This document shows positions 49,801 through 59,900 of a stretch of DNA of 64,000 bases, piece after piece; the stretch's first letter is position 1; the number at the start of each line of letters is the position of its first letter. The stretch is from contig JASANG010002129.1 of NCBI GenBank assembly GCA_030248215.1, positions 1 through 64,000 of the forward strand, in the 5' to 3' direction. A program made the translations under genes and the position numbers. The notes below the pieces were generated by a model that was given only the letters and a program-made list of their open reading frames with translations, searched no databases and was not told the origin of the DNA. The stretch comes from Enoplolaimus lenunculus. Taxonomy: Eukaryota; Nematoda; Enoplea; Enoplida; Thoracostomopsidae.

Positions 49801-52092
49801 ACCAAAGGAGAAAGACAAGTTCCCGTTTTTTTCTGCTCAACGTTCTTAATAAGCGGACTTCGGTTGCTTTTGTTATTTTTGACTATAGAATTTTTGCTGT
49901 TTTCAGTAATGTCAAAACAAAGATAGTTGTATATATTTATAGATGACATTTAAGGAATTGTGCCAAAACATTCTAAAGTTCCTTAGGCTAAAATATCATT
50001 TTGCTAAACGCTAAAAAGCGCTTACTATTAATTGAGTTTAAATATACTAGCGATTGTCGATTTGTTTTCGTTGGAAAAGGCCGAAAGCGTAGTTTTGACA
50101 CTGAAAGCGTTCTATATTTTATCGTCGTCTTTGGCGTGTGGTCGTGGTATATTCCTGTTTCTGTGTTTGTCAGTGTGTTTTTGCTAAAAATAAAATTTTG
50201 CGGTAATTTTTGTATTTAATATAATAAATTCTGAGCAGATGCAACATTTTATTATGCTGAATGATACAGAAGTACGAAAAAACATTCAAAATTTTTGTTA
50301 CAAAAAATTTATTTTTATGTTCGATAACGGTCAAAAATTGATGGAGACTGAGACCACAGTCTCGGTCTCAGCTGTCGGGTCTCGATCTCGGGTCTCGGTT
50401 TTTGACCGAGACCGCACATCCCTGGCCACTGGCATATTTGAGTGAATAAGTAGCGCATTAACTGTTGCAATGGCACTGGTCATCCGTTCCACAATTTTCA
50501 GATGAAATTGCGAACCCGGGCGATTTTTCTAGAGGGTGGGCTGAACACTTGGGGAATTTGCCCAGTGACGGGGGGACTTTGGTCTTGTGGCCCCCCACCA
50601 CCAGCGAAACGCCAGATTTTGCAACGAACATGGATACGTAGCTGTTGTTTTAGACACTTTGTGAAGTTTGGGTTTTGGATCACTTTTCAGATTGTTGCAG
50701 TAGAATATGCTAGAATGTGACGAAAGCGCTTAACTATGCTATTAACCAGAATTGGATTTTAGAAGAGCAACAACAGGGATCGGAAGAAAGTCCTCAAAGC
50801 GGTGCAGCAGGCGCGACCGGACAGCCACAGCAGCAGCAGCTGCATCATCATCAACAACAACAGCAGCAACAACAACAACAGCAAGGACAACCTGGCGGTG
50901 ACCCTTTAGAATTTTTGCGAAGCCATCCACAATTTGAGCAGATGAGAAATGTGCTTCGATCAAATCCTGAATTGTTACCTGCGCTGTTGCAGCAGATCCA
51001 GCAAACAAACCCGGAGCTGCTTCAGGTAATTAATGATATCTTATTGAGTAATTTTTGCTTGATAGTCGTAATCCCGCTTGATTCCACTTTGCTCAGTAAA
51101 ACAAACTGTTTTATAGCCAACAGGTGGCGATTAGTTAGCTAATCAGAAAGGAGTATTGGCATCAGTCAGTCGTATTTGAGTATGGCATTAAGGTAGTAAC
51201 CAATCGCAAGGCGTGCACAAGTCGCATTAAAAGAATTACGCCGTGGGCTAGCCCAAGTCGTAAATACGCCCTGGACTAGCCCAATTAGGAATTGGGCTGA
51301 ATTACGAATTGGGCTACGACATACATGCATGTATCATTTATACTTGGTTTTGGACTGGCGTATTTTTAGCTGATTAACCAAAATCAAGAACGCTTTTTGC
51401 AAATGTTGAACGCTCCGACAGCACCTTCTGCTGGTTCTGGTCGCAGTTCGCAAGGACAGCATCAGCAGCAACAACAGCAACAGCAAGGAGGCGAAGGACC
51501 CGGTGTTTCCTACATACAAGTTAGCCCTACTGAACGGGAAGCTATTGAGCGAGTAAGTTGATAAATTATTTGTTATATCAATCATTTGATATATTTATGT
51601 TTTGTATTCGTTATAACGCTAGCACCACTGCGAACTAATTGTACAATGATTTAAAGCGAGCTGAATTCTGTTGGAAAGGCTGTGGTTTAAAGCGTAGAAT
51701 TAAGCAACTAGTTAAAAAATGGAAACATTTAAGGTGTTATTTTAAAAGGCAAGTAAAAATGTGTTGACACTCAAATCATGAGTGGCTAAATCGTGGGCAA
51801 TTGCTATGTATTTTATATTTTGTTTTAAAGAAGTTATCTAGTGTTACAAATAGTATGTTAGAAGAAATATATTTTATGTTTCCTGGACGTTGTAAAAATG
51901 CAAATTCAAGCTGCAAGCAGAAGGGAAAATGTTAACAAAAAGTTTTGTGTTGTATATATTTTTAAGTTGAAAGCTATGGGTTTTCCGGAAGCGCTGGTGA
52001 TTCAAGCGTATTTTGCATGCGATAAAAACGAAAATTTGGCCGCAAATTTTCTTCTTACACAAATGGAAGAAGATATGCAGGATATGCAATAG
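43889..52092 (+). CDS. RAD23: RAD23 ubiquitin receptor / nucleotide excision repair protein
   Basis: Eleven exons, all phase-consistent: 43889-43954, 44731-44809, 47219-47298, 47694-47998, 48184-48267, 48487-48598, 48828-48890, 49406-49469, 50763-51025, 51370-51552, 51967-52092, for 474 residues. An N-terminal ubiquitin-like domain (1-75; [10 protein letters not shown]) docks on the proteasome. A Ser/Thr-rich linker follows, then UBA1 (~224-263; [16 protein letters not shown]), a His/Gln-rich tract (~305-326), the XPC-binding STI1-like domain (~331-388; [16 protein letters not shown]) and UBA2 (~432-470). The family shuttles ubiquitylated proteins to the proteasome and stabilises XPC in DNA repair. 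Exon 6 is taken to end at 48598 because this restores the UBA1 spacing. A 3' splice site lies 5 nt before the ATG. Introns hold several miniature transposons and tRNA-like sequences. Confidence 0.97.
44027..44381. mobile_element. hAT-like miniature element, ATCGGC-motif family (family C), RAD23 intron 1
   Basis: 355 bp from TAGGGATGTGCCGATTAATC to ACGGTACATCCTCA, flanked by perfect 8-bp duplications GTTTATTG (44019-44026 and 44382-44389). GGCATCGGTA/TGCCGAT arrays lie near both ends. Non-coding. Confidence 0.85.
44400..44705. mobile_element. Partial copy of the CGAATC-motif element beside RAD23 exon 2
   Basis: Shares its interior with 45581-45940 (TATAACAAGTTATTTAAAAT, TTGCTTAAAAATGAAAAA, then a TCCGAATTCGAA array). 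It ends ~25 bp before the exon 2 acceptor. Termini are decayed. Confidence 0.55.
45581..45940. mobile_element. hAT-like miniature element, CGAATC-motif family (family D), RAD23 intron 2
   Basis: 360 bp from CAGGGTGGCAGCGAATCC to TTTTGTTGCCACCCTG. Flanks GTTGTCGC (45573-45580) and GCTGTAGC (45941-45948) match at 6 of 8. Arrays of CCGAATC/GAATTCG lie near both ends. Non-coding. Confidence 0.75.
49040..49112 (+). tRNA. tRNA-Thr(GGT)-like gene or pseudogene in RAD23 intron 7
   Basis: 73 nt that fold into a full cloverleaf: acceptor GGTTGCG/CGCATCC (one T-T mismatch), D-stem GCTC/GAGC, anticodon stem GCGGA/TCCGT with loop CCGGTAA, five-base variable loop and perfect T-stem GTGGG/CCCAC. The anticodon would be GGT (Thr). 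C instead of T at position 33 and the rare GGT anticodon argue against normal function. A decayed partner lies 250 bp downstream. Confidence 0.6.
49290..49340 (+). pseudogene. Internally deleted copy of the neighbouring tRNA-like sequence
   Basis: GGCTGCGTAGCTCAGTGGTT (classical A box) continues directly to a 3' acceptor part and the same AAAATTTTTGTGAA downstream flank as 49040-49112. The anticodon and T arms are mostly missing. The shared flanks on both sides show a ~250-bp tandem duplication. Confidence 0.65.
49735..50424. mobile_element. hAT-like miniature element, TCTCGG-motif family (family B), RAD23 intron 8
   Basis: 690 bp from CAGGGATGTG to CACATCCCTG, flanked by perfect 8-bp duplications GCCACTGG (49727-49734 and 50425-50432). 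Subterminal arrays of GTCTCGG/TCTCGGT sit just inside each end. No transposase frame. Confidence 0.88.
51228..51325. repeat. Short GGGCTAGCCCAA inverted-motif repeat in RAD23 intron 9
   Basis: GTGGGCTAGCCCAAGTCG, GGACTAGCCCAATTAG, GGAATTGGGCTG and CGAATTGGGCTACG occur in close succession and are largely self-complementary. Probably a degraded small element; termini unclear. Confidence 0.4.
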
Positions 52093-53896
52093 TGTAGTGT
52101 GTTTTAATATAACAGTGATGTTTAATGCGGCTGTTTATGTGCTTCTCAATTTAGCCTACACTGAACTAAGCCCTTAACTGCTTTGTTTTGTATAATTTCA
52201 ATTATATGAATAATTAAACATCTTACATTTTTTATAGATGCACGATTGTGGATAAAGTTTTTGTAGGAAATTCAGTAGACGTCTGGTTTCCGTATTTGTC
52301 TGCATTTTAGTTGTAGAAACAGTTAAGCACATTTGAAACGCAAAAATGCACACATAACTTTTCGTAGCGTCTAATTAATATTTGAAACACGTGTGATGGA
52401 ACAAGTTTTATCAATTATTAGCTTGCTATAGTTTAAATCCTTGGATATTGCTCTTATGTTTTTTCTGCTAGTATAAAACGGAGTGTTCATAACTTGATAA
52501 ACTTATGGTATGGCCAAATTAAACTATTGTTTATACATAAGTGTTTATGTCGGAACATTTGCTAGCTTTGTGGCATTGGGTTTTTTGTATTGTATAAGGT
52601 GTAAGTAAATCTGACTGAGGTACCACATAACAACAGTAAACAAGTTCAAACCTTCACAACTCCGATTCCGATCAAAGGAGTCGGAATTCCGTTTGCATCT
52701 TGCAATATTTGTTTTGTATTTCCAACTGGAAAACTCCAGTTCCCACGTTACATTGATTTGTGTTTTGCATATTGGGTACTCCTGGCTGTTCTGGAGCAAG
52801 CTTCTCGTTCGTCTGGTTGAGTAAGAGTTAGGTTTATTTGTTTTGAACCATAGGTTGTATTGTATTTATTACGAGTTTCGTTAAACAGGGTGTAACAAAC
52901 CGACAGCTGTGCTAAGTAATACAATTTTAAACGGTTTCGTTGTAATTTTTTCGACTTTCTGTTCTGTATTTTTGTTTTGCATTAGCTTATAAATATGTTT
53001 CGGTTGGAATTAATGGTTAACATCCTGTTTGCAATACTTGTATTGTAATGGGTTGTATCTCAGTGTGTAATATGTCTGATATTGATTTTTGTAAACTATA
53101 CTTCATTATTTTTACTGGAAATTGTATATCACAAATTTAAATAAGGTAGACTCGCTCAGAGGTAAACTTTGTTTAGACATGAATTTGTGTTGCTTTCTTA
53201 TTGAACGTAACAGTTCAGGCTGGATAATTTACATTTCATCAATTATCATAAAAGTTACTAAGATTGTCATTCAAAACAGTATAATTGAAATTCACCGGGG
53301 CATTGCCTGGTAACTAATACCTGTACCATATTTCATTTAAGAAACTTGATTGGTACAGCAAAATTGTGACGGAACTTTGAACTCTGTAGTAACAGTAGGA
53401 TTGTTTATCAAATAGGTAATGTTTTTAATGCATGTAAAAGCCAATATTTTGTTGCAATGTGTTTTCTTGCTTTTGTGAGGTATCGGTTTATAACCAAATG
53501 TTTTTCTTTTAGGCTACATTTTAACTTATCAGTTGCTGACGACCTAAATTTCCAGTATTAGCTTCCGGTTTATATTTGTATAAATGATGGAAAAGTTTGT
53601 CTTAGCAACTACAGTATTTGAAATTGAATGTCAGTTAATGCGTTTCTAACCGTTCGCATCAGTTATTTGCTTATGCGATAACTATACACGATTTTGTTCG
53701 TTAAAATGTCTCGTTAGCTGGTTTCGGTTTTAACACAAGTTCATGCATTGAAAAAAATGTGCTTTCATAGTGAAATATATAATTTGGGCTAACTTGTTTT
53801 ATGGTGTGTTGCTAAAGTATGATATGATAATAAATTGTTATTTTGCTTTGATTTTAATTGTATAACTAACCCTTTCTCCCGGAGTACTGTTGTGAT
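52093..53896. other. Region downstream of RAD23
   Basis: AT-rich, with no recognised gene. TATGAATAATTAAACATC near 52205 has no convincing AATAAA signal. Small fragments (CCGATTCCGATCAAAGGAGT near 52662; CAGGGTGTAACAAACCG at ~52888) resemble the hAT-like families. Confidence 0.45.
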
Positions 53897-54520
53897 CAGG
53901 GTGTAATCGGATATCCGTTTCCGGTAATCGGTGCCCATTCCCAGAAGTAATGGAAATTCTGTTATTTTTACGCTCAAAATTACCTATAGTTATTAATCAG
54001 GTACAATGCTAACCCGAATAAGTGGGGGTTGATATTTATTTAGCCTCTCCAGAAGGTACCCCTTGTTAATCGGTTATGGACTGATTTATTTTTAACCCAC
54101 CGTTAGTACTGCAAGTAATGCTTTAAAGTAGCGAACTCAGCTTTATATATTTCGTCCTGGAACAGTATCTGATATTAAAATGTAAAAGTTCCAAAGATCA
54201 TTTAGTTTTCTGCCAACAGAATTTAAGTGTGCAAATATTTAGCGGTTTCCTAAAATAAGCGAAACTGGCGGATGCACCAAAATTTCCAAGGTTTTGGGTG
54301 AACGCGTAATTTTTATTTCGTTTGAAACACTTTATTGCAGCGTTGAACCAGTCATTTTTCTGTGGGAAAGTTACGCCTTTGCTGGTGTAATTTTTCCCGA
54401 GGGACAAATTGCACGGGGAAAAATTACGCCGTAACCGGTATTTTATAAAGGACACCAATTGTTACCGGAAACGGACACCGATTTTTACCTGAAACGGATA
54501 TCCGGTTATATCTTGTCCTG
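53897..54520. mobile_element. Family E (AAACGG) hAT-like element, composite
   Basis: Left end CAGGGTGTAATCGGATATCC, right end CGGATATCCGGTTATATCTT, then GTCCTG. CCGTTTCCGG and CGGAAACGG motifs lie near the ends. A terminus of the GACCCGAATAAGAG family (~54005-54100) has been inserted or joined inside, and its other end may lie at ~54675. Flanking 8-mers do not match. Confidence 0.5.
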
Positions 54521-54989
54521 CAGCCGTTTTTACACTACAATTTAAAGATAATTGACATTTTATGGACTTTAATATAGGGTTTAGGAGCTCTATCCGTTTA
54601 CGGACTCTTATTAGGTATACGAACTCCTGTTTATTGGGACTCAAAATAGGAACATTCTTATTCTACAGTCACTACGGAGACTAAACAGCTTAGAGCGATC
54701 TGTATACATAATGTATACACAATGCGCAGCGTTCTTCACACGACGCGAAAACGGAGTCCCCTCGGGCTCAAATGACAAGCTCTAATAGCAGTGTGTAAAC
54801 CGGATGTCCGTTTCCGTTAATATCGAAATACCGGAATCAGTTTTAATCACGTGTATATCTCGCAATTTTTCATTACAGATATATATATACATATATATGT
54901 ATATATATATAAAGCTTTAGCCTAAGCCCTCGCAAGAAACTAGTCTAAAGCTTAAGTTTATACAGGTGCGTTGGCCTTCTTATAAAGGT
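54521..54989. other. Repeat remnants upstream of the piggyBac-type element
   Basis: Holds the likely right terminus of the GACCCGAATAAGAG family (~54590-54675), a family E fragment (ACCGGATGTCCGTTTCCG, ~54800), a TA microsatellite (~54880-54915) and a CCTAAGC-type motif (~54915). Confidence 0.45.
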
Positions 54990-55957
54990 TTAACCCAACC
55001 AAAAAAACCCAAACAAAAAACTTATAGCATGTGGGAACAAAAGTTTGCTGTACAGTGAGTCATATACTTATAACACCGTCTAATATTAAGATGTTGATTT
55101 GATCTATAGTTTGAGTTTTGACAAGAATTGGAACGTTTTGTTCTTACACACGGTTTTGTATGGTGAGGTAAAGTCAGGGAAATGTCAGGTTTGCATAAAT
55201 TATCTTTGACTGAGGTCGTACGACGTGTATTAGAACCAAGTGATTCAGAGACAGAAGATGACAAACCGGACGACAATAGTTCAAATGACGACTCAGAATC
55301 AGTTGAGTTAGGTCAATGCAGTAGTGAAGAGGCTGCTATTTATGAGCAAGATAGTGATGGTGAATTACAAAAACAATCGGACGCATCTAGTAGTGAGTTG
55401 AGCGATATGGACGAGACTTCTAGTGGAAGTAATGTGTTTTTGTCAGCGACGGGTGTTGAGTGGCATTCTACAACACCGCCTGTCCGTGTGTTAGCTAGAA
55501 ATATAATTCGCTTTCGCGAAGGCACTGCAGTAAACCCTACAACAGAGTCACAAGTGAAAAAATTTACGCAAAATCAAAGGATTCATTTATGGCTTACGGG
55601 CTGCCTTAAAAGCGAAACGAACCTTCTACATCTGGTAAACCGACCAAATGTCAGGTCACAAGTTGTCGCAAATCTACGAGATTGAGCTGTTCGTCATGTG
55701 GAAAACGAGTGTGCAAGGACCACATGAATCGCACCATAACGTGCAACGACTGTGCTTAACTGGACAACGCGCCCGCAGTTGGAGGCTGGACGGGGAGCGG
55801 GTGGAACTCCGCCAGAACACTAGTTCTGACTGTCTCAAGCCAGTTAAAGGAGGAGAGCACCCTGAGATAAGCCAAAACTAACGCTAGTTGTGTTGTCTAC
55901 ATATGTAGACCGTTGGGCTGATTAAGGTGAAAATTTTGCCGGGCCGTTGAGGGTTAA
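54990..55957 (+). mobile_element. Internally deleted piggyBac-type DNA transposon
   Basis: Flanked by TTAA (54990-54993 and 55954-55957) with CCC...GGG ends, the piggyBac target signature. A 167-codon frame from 55182 begins with the acidic N-terminal region (ESDSETEDD-like, SDGE, SSELSDMDE) and a NIIRFREG motif. The Asp catalytic core is absent. Immediately after, in a different frame (~55625-55759), comes the C-terminal Cys-rich zinc-binding domain (SCSSCGKRVCKDHMNR, then TCNDC and a stop). The element is therefore an internally deleted, non-autonomous derivative whose two transposase ends are out of frame with each other. Confidence 0.85.
55182..55685 (+). pseudogene. Truncated piggyBac transposase N-terminus
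   Basis: 167 codons: DSETEDDKPDD acidic stretch, Ser/Asp-rich linker, then a conserved N-terminal block (VLARNIIRFREG) and KKFTQ. The remainder (IHLWLTGCLKSETN onward) is out-of-family sequence created by the internal deletion junction. It lacks the DDD/RNase-H core and cannot transpose DNA by itself. It is not an exon of the downstream helicase. Confidence 0.8.
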
Positions 55958-56104
55958 ATACTGTTATTCTGCTGTCGAATAACTTGGTGTTTGGATTGCG
56001 CTTTCAGGTCATGAATATGATTTTTATGCTGATTTCTAGTGTATGTTTTATTCAAAACTTAAAATTTTATTGTTGCCACACAGGCATAAAATAAAACAAG
56101 CCAA

Positions 56105-59100
56105 ATGAGTAGCAAGCCTGTTATTGAATTCCCTGCGTCTTTATTGAGAAAACTGGTTAAAGCTCACCGAACCAAAGCAGAAAACGCATTACGGTGGCGC
56201 AAAAAGTTTGATGTTTCTAAAGACGCTAAACTTATAATATGTGAGCAAAGGCGTATGCATAGGGATGATGAATGGGATGTATTTCCTTCAAAAAAATTTG
56301 GATAGACACGAAAAAGCGCTTTAACAGACTAGTATAATTTTCCGCATCGTATAGGTTAAACAAATTTTTAATCCTGGCTGCGCTTTTTTAAATTGTATAA
56401 GCAGTGGTTTAGGTCTAGAAGAACGTTTGATGTTACTGTAAGCAGTTTCGAAGATGTAGTTTTATGAACTTACGCAGATTTTAGTATGAAAAAGGTACTA
56501 GTAGTAAGCAGATATACATACTTAAGGGTTGACGATAAAACGACAATAACACTGGTTTGTTTCTAAACTACTTGTGATGAGTGTTTAAAATAGGTTTTGT
56601 ATATACGGCTCAATTCGTTTTTAGCGTCATATTTCACCCTCGTTAGCGATAAAATATGTATAGCCGAGTTGATAGAACGTTTTTGGGCATTTTAGCTAAT
56701 TTCATGCTGCAATTTGAGGCAATTTATGACACGGTGCTTTACATGTTGTTAACGTTCGAATATTACTTTTAGCGTGCAAAGACCAAACTTATAATCATTA
56801 TGCTGGTCAACGGTATCCAAAGGATGTCATTGTGCTGTGTAGCGCTCACTGGAAAAAACCAAAGTATATTGGCGACTATTTTTCAATTCTTCGTCATGGA
56901 GAGGTACACTCTAGAGTGCGTCGATGGATGTGTCTAAGGAACCATTTTGTAATTATACATAGTTGAGCGAACCGACACCGTAGTCTAATATCTACAGTAA
57001 TATATGATCTTAGAGAATTTTAGAATCCGTCACGCCTCACGGCATCGTTTGAAGATCAAGTTTCGTTTGGTGATGTTGGTATTGAAATTGAAATTGTCAA
57101 TGGTATTGAACAGTGCTGCAGATATGAGGTCCTTACTGCGTCACAATTGATTGCTTTTCCTCCATTGATTAGTGGTAGAAATGTCGCCATTGCGTCTGAG
57201 ACAGGTTTGGTTTTATTTAAATTGTTTGTTGGTTGGTTAGTAAGTTTGTTTGTTTGTTGGTTTGCTTGGTCGGTTGGTTGGTTTGATTAGTCTTCTAATA
57301 AGTAATGTGCGATGGGGGGAAAATTTTCAACGTTAAAATATGTAGGTGTATTATTGTATATAATAGTTACAAAAATTGCGAGATGATAAGCACTTCAAAA
57401 TAACTTACTTGACTGTAAAATGTAACGGTTTTGCGGGGGTTCACGTTATAAATGGGGCAGCTTGGGACACGTTTTGTCCCTATTAGCCTATTGGGTAACA
57501 CTTTATCTGCTAACAGATCCCATATCATGTTCAAAAAACCGCATTTGTCTTCTATCATCATGTGTAGTCACCTTTTGTCCTTCAATATTATATGATATAT
57601 TTTCAAATGTCCTTTTGAATATCATATGATACTAAAATTTGACGTTTGAATTTTTGAATTATGACACTGTTTTTCTAATTGATTTTGTGTCGGAAATGGC
57701 TGTGCAGACGTGTATTTGGTATTTTAAGCACATCTGTGCCTCTGCCGTCCGACTTTCCATTGATCTATTAGTAACCGAAGATTACACTGTCCCGCTGATA
57801 ATCATGTGATATTCGTTGTAATTTTACAATATCCTCTTGTACACATTGGTTATCCGAGAGCAGTGGATTGTAAGTAAATGTCATATGACATTTGAATTTT
57901 ATCTGTTCACCCGATATGAGCGCTCGAATTTTAGCGTTAACGTCGAATCAACATGTGACAAACCGTGTCCCTCCTACTCCGGTTATAACGTGAATCCCGC
58001 AGTTTGGTTATTGGCAACGTGTACGTGTACTGTGAAAAGAAATAAATGATGATATGTAACTTAGCATAAATTTAGGATCGGGAAAAACGCTTGCGTACCT
58101 TGCGCCCGTGTTAAGCAGTTTGGTAAGACTTCGACGTGATGAAGGGGAGCCGCAATCTCACAAACCAAGGTGTTTACTGCTTGTGCCAACTAAAGAGCTT
58201 TCTGATCAGGTTACGGTACGTGTGACGGGTCTATCATTTAATTGCATTGTGTACGAGTCTAAGATTTAATTGTATTGTGTTTTTATTCGTAGGCTTAACT
58301 GTGTGCATACATGGTTGTTCTCTGTTTGCCGTCCAGTGTCCAAAATGACGTAATTTTTAATTGCAATTCTTGAACTGAGCAAGACATTTTGTGACTAATA
58401 TATAATTTTTAATATTTGCATCGCAGACTTGTGGAAAATGCGGTTTGTTCGTTTTATTTAGGATTACGCTAAGAAAATGGCCAGTTATTCGGAGCTCAAT
58501 GTTTGCAATGTATCTAGTGGATCTGAGGTACTTATCGACCGATTTTGATAAACTTTTTTTGTTTGAATGCCAATTATCCTGGGGTGTTAACCTCGCATGG
58601 GGGTTTTAAAATTTTAAGCTGTTTATTAGCTACAGGCTAATTTGCATAATTACTTAAGCCTAAATTAGGACTTTCTACATTACTTGACTAATTATTACAG
58701 TTACAAGCAATCTAATTTTAGCACTTAAGGTTTTTTGGGTGCGAAGCCTAAATGAAGACTTTTTACAATATTTCATTAATTATTAGGGTTAAAAGCAATT
58801 TAATTTCAACACTAAAGGGTTTTTGGGGTGCGAGGAATTTGAATAATTTGTTTAAAAATCGCCAAAACCGATAACTCTATAGTTAACTAATAGCAAATTT
58901 GCATATTACCTTAATTGACAAGACAAAAGTAAGACTTTAAATTATTTCAATAATTATTATTACATGTTGTCAGTCGATAAGGTGTCTGGCGGCGAATAAT
59001 TCTCGTGATACCTTTTAGTGCTGCTTAAGTAAGTGTACTTAATCGAATGAAAATTTCCGTCGCAGCATCAATTGGCGGCTTGCATAACATAATTGTACAT

Positions 59101-59900
59101 GGATCAAGTATTGCCTGACACTAACATTAATTATTACCGATGTAACTTTTAGTATCCGCTTGAACTTGATCGTCCGCAAGATTTGGTCGTTGGCACTCTA
59201 GGTTCTGTTGCCAAATATTTGTACTTTGGTAAACAATTTTTCATTTTTTGTCTTGCGAGAATAAATATTATTGTAGCTTTATTTCGAAACGGTTTTTGCA
59301 TTTTTGGACTACATAAAACTGTTCAAATAATCACAGATTATTTCAGTTGGATTGTGGTGGTTTGGGTTTATTTGGTTGTGGGCAGGGTGCAACCGGAATT
59401 CCGGTTCCGGTTCCGGCATTTTTTCACCTTTCGGTTCCGGTTCCGGTAAATTTTTACCGGATTTAAAAATTCCGGTATTATAATTTGGCCGTTTTCTTAA
59501 CTTTGCTAATTTTTAAGAATCTCTTTTGAAAGCCAATTGTACTCCAAATATAAGCCATTGCTGGTGGATTTCACTTCAGTCGATGATGAAAATCTAAAAT
59601 ACAACAAATAAAATAAATACCTATGTTCGACTAAGGTTATTTCACAAATAATAGAGCAAAAAATACGATTAAAATGAAATTTTTGGTGAAATGCGTTTTT
59701 CACTTTCCGGTTCCGGTTCCGGTAAAATTTTCAAATTCCGGTTCTGGTAAATTGTAATTCCGGTTGCACCCTGGTTGTGGGTGATTCTTATAGAAACATT
59801 GTCTCTCGAAAATTTGCACCATTTCATTATTGATGAAGCCGATACATTGTTAGATGACTCGTTCAATGACACGTTGTTATCTGTGCTGCAAAATGTTCAG
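56105..59900 (+). CDS. DDX28: Mitochondrial DEAD-box RNA helicase DDX28 (N-terminal half, incomplete)
   Basis: Seven phase-consistent exons: 56105-56240, 56773-56903, 57024-57204, 58076-58215, 58462-58527, 59153-59228, 59794-59900 (279 codons so far). Exon 1 ends at a GTGAGC donor rather than at the open frame's later stop, because this joins in phase. The N-terminus follows human DDX28 (VIEFPASLLRKL; HWKKPKYIGDYFSI). Motif I ASETGSGKT (~145-153), Ia VPTKELSDQV (~187), Ib GTLGSV (~232; the usual Pro is Leu) and II DEAD within IIDEADTLLDDSF (~255-267) are present. The family aids mitochondrial large-subunit ribosome assembly. The second RecA domain (motifs III-VI) was not found in the remaining 4.1 kb, so its exons lie outside or are lost. 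A 3' splice site lies 21 nt before the ATG. Confidence 0.93.
57221..57292. repeat. GTTT/GGTT microsatellite in DDX28 intron 3
   Basis: Imperfect tetranucleotide tract: TTTGTTGGTTGGTTAG, then TTTGTTTGTTTGTTGG and GGTTGGTTGGTTTG. Confidence 0.8.
57433..58000. mobile_element. 568-bp element with GGGGGTTCACGTTATAA termini in DDX28 intron 3
   Basis: Inverted ends GCGGGGGTTCACGTTATAA and GTTATAACGTGAATCCCGC. The left end continues ATGGGGCAGC, as in the 1.3-kb element at 37762-39073, and the interior shares CATATGATA palindromes with it. It ends ~75 bp before exon 4. Non-coding. Confidence 0.75.
59383..59773. mobile_element. Family A hAT-like miniature element in DDX28 intron 6 (reference copy)
   Basis: 391 bp, ends CAGGGTGCAACCGGAATTCC and AATTCCGGTTGCACCCTG, flanked by perfect 8-bp duplications GTTGTGGG (59375-59382 and 59774-59781). 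TTCCGG/CCGGTT arrays lie just inside each end. It fills most of a 565-bp intron and ends 20 bp before exon 7, so the duplicated host octamer is directly upstream of the 12 bp that remain before the exon. Confidence 0.92.

Noticed and set aside
50742-51008. Antisense Val/Ala-rich frame opposite RAD23
   Set aside because: Shadow of the His/Gln-rich tract.
55182-55685. Treating this frame as the first exon of the DDX28 helicase
   Set aside because: It lies within TTAA boundaries and its acidic N-terminus plus neighbouring Cys-rich domain identify it as piggyBac; the helicase has its own start at 56105.
56241-56305. Continuing DDX28 exon 1 to the TAG at 56303
   Set aside because: A GTGAGC donor at 56241 gives the only phase-compatible join to the next conserved exon, so the remaining frame is intronic.
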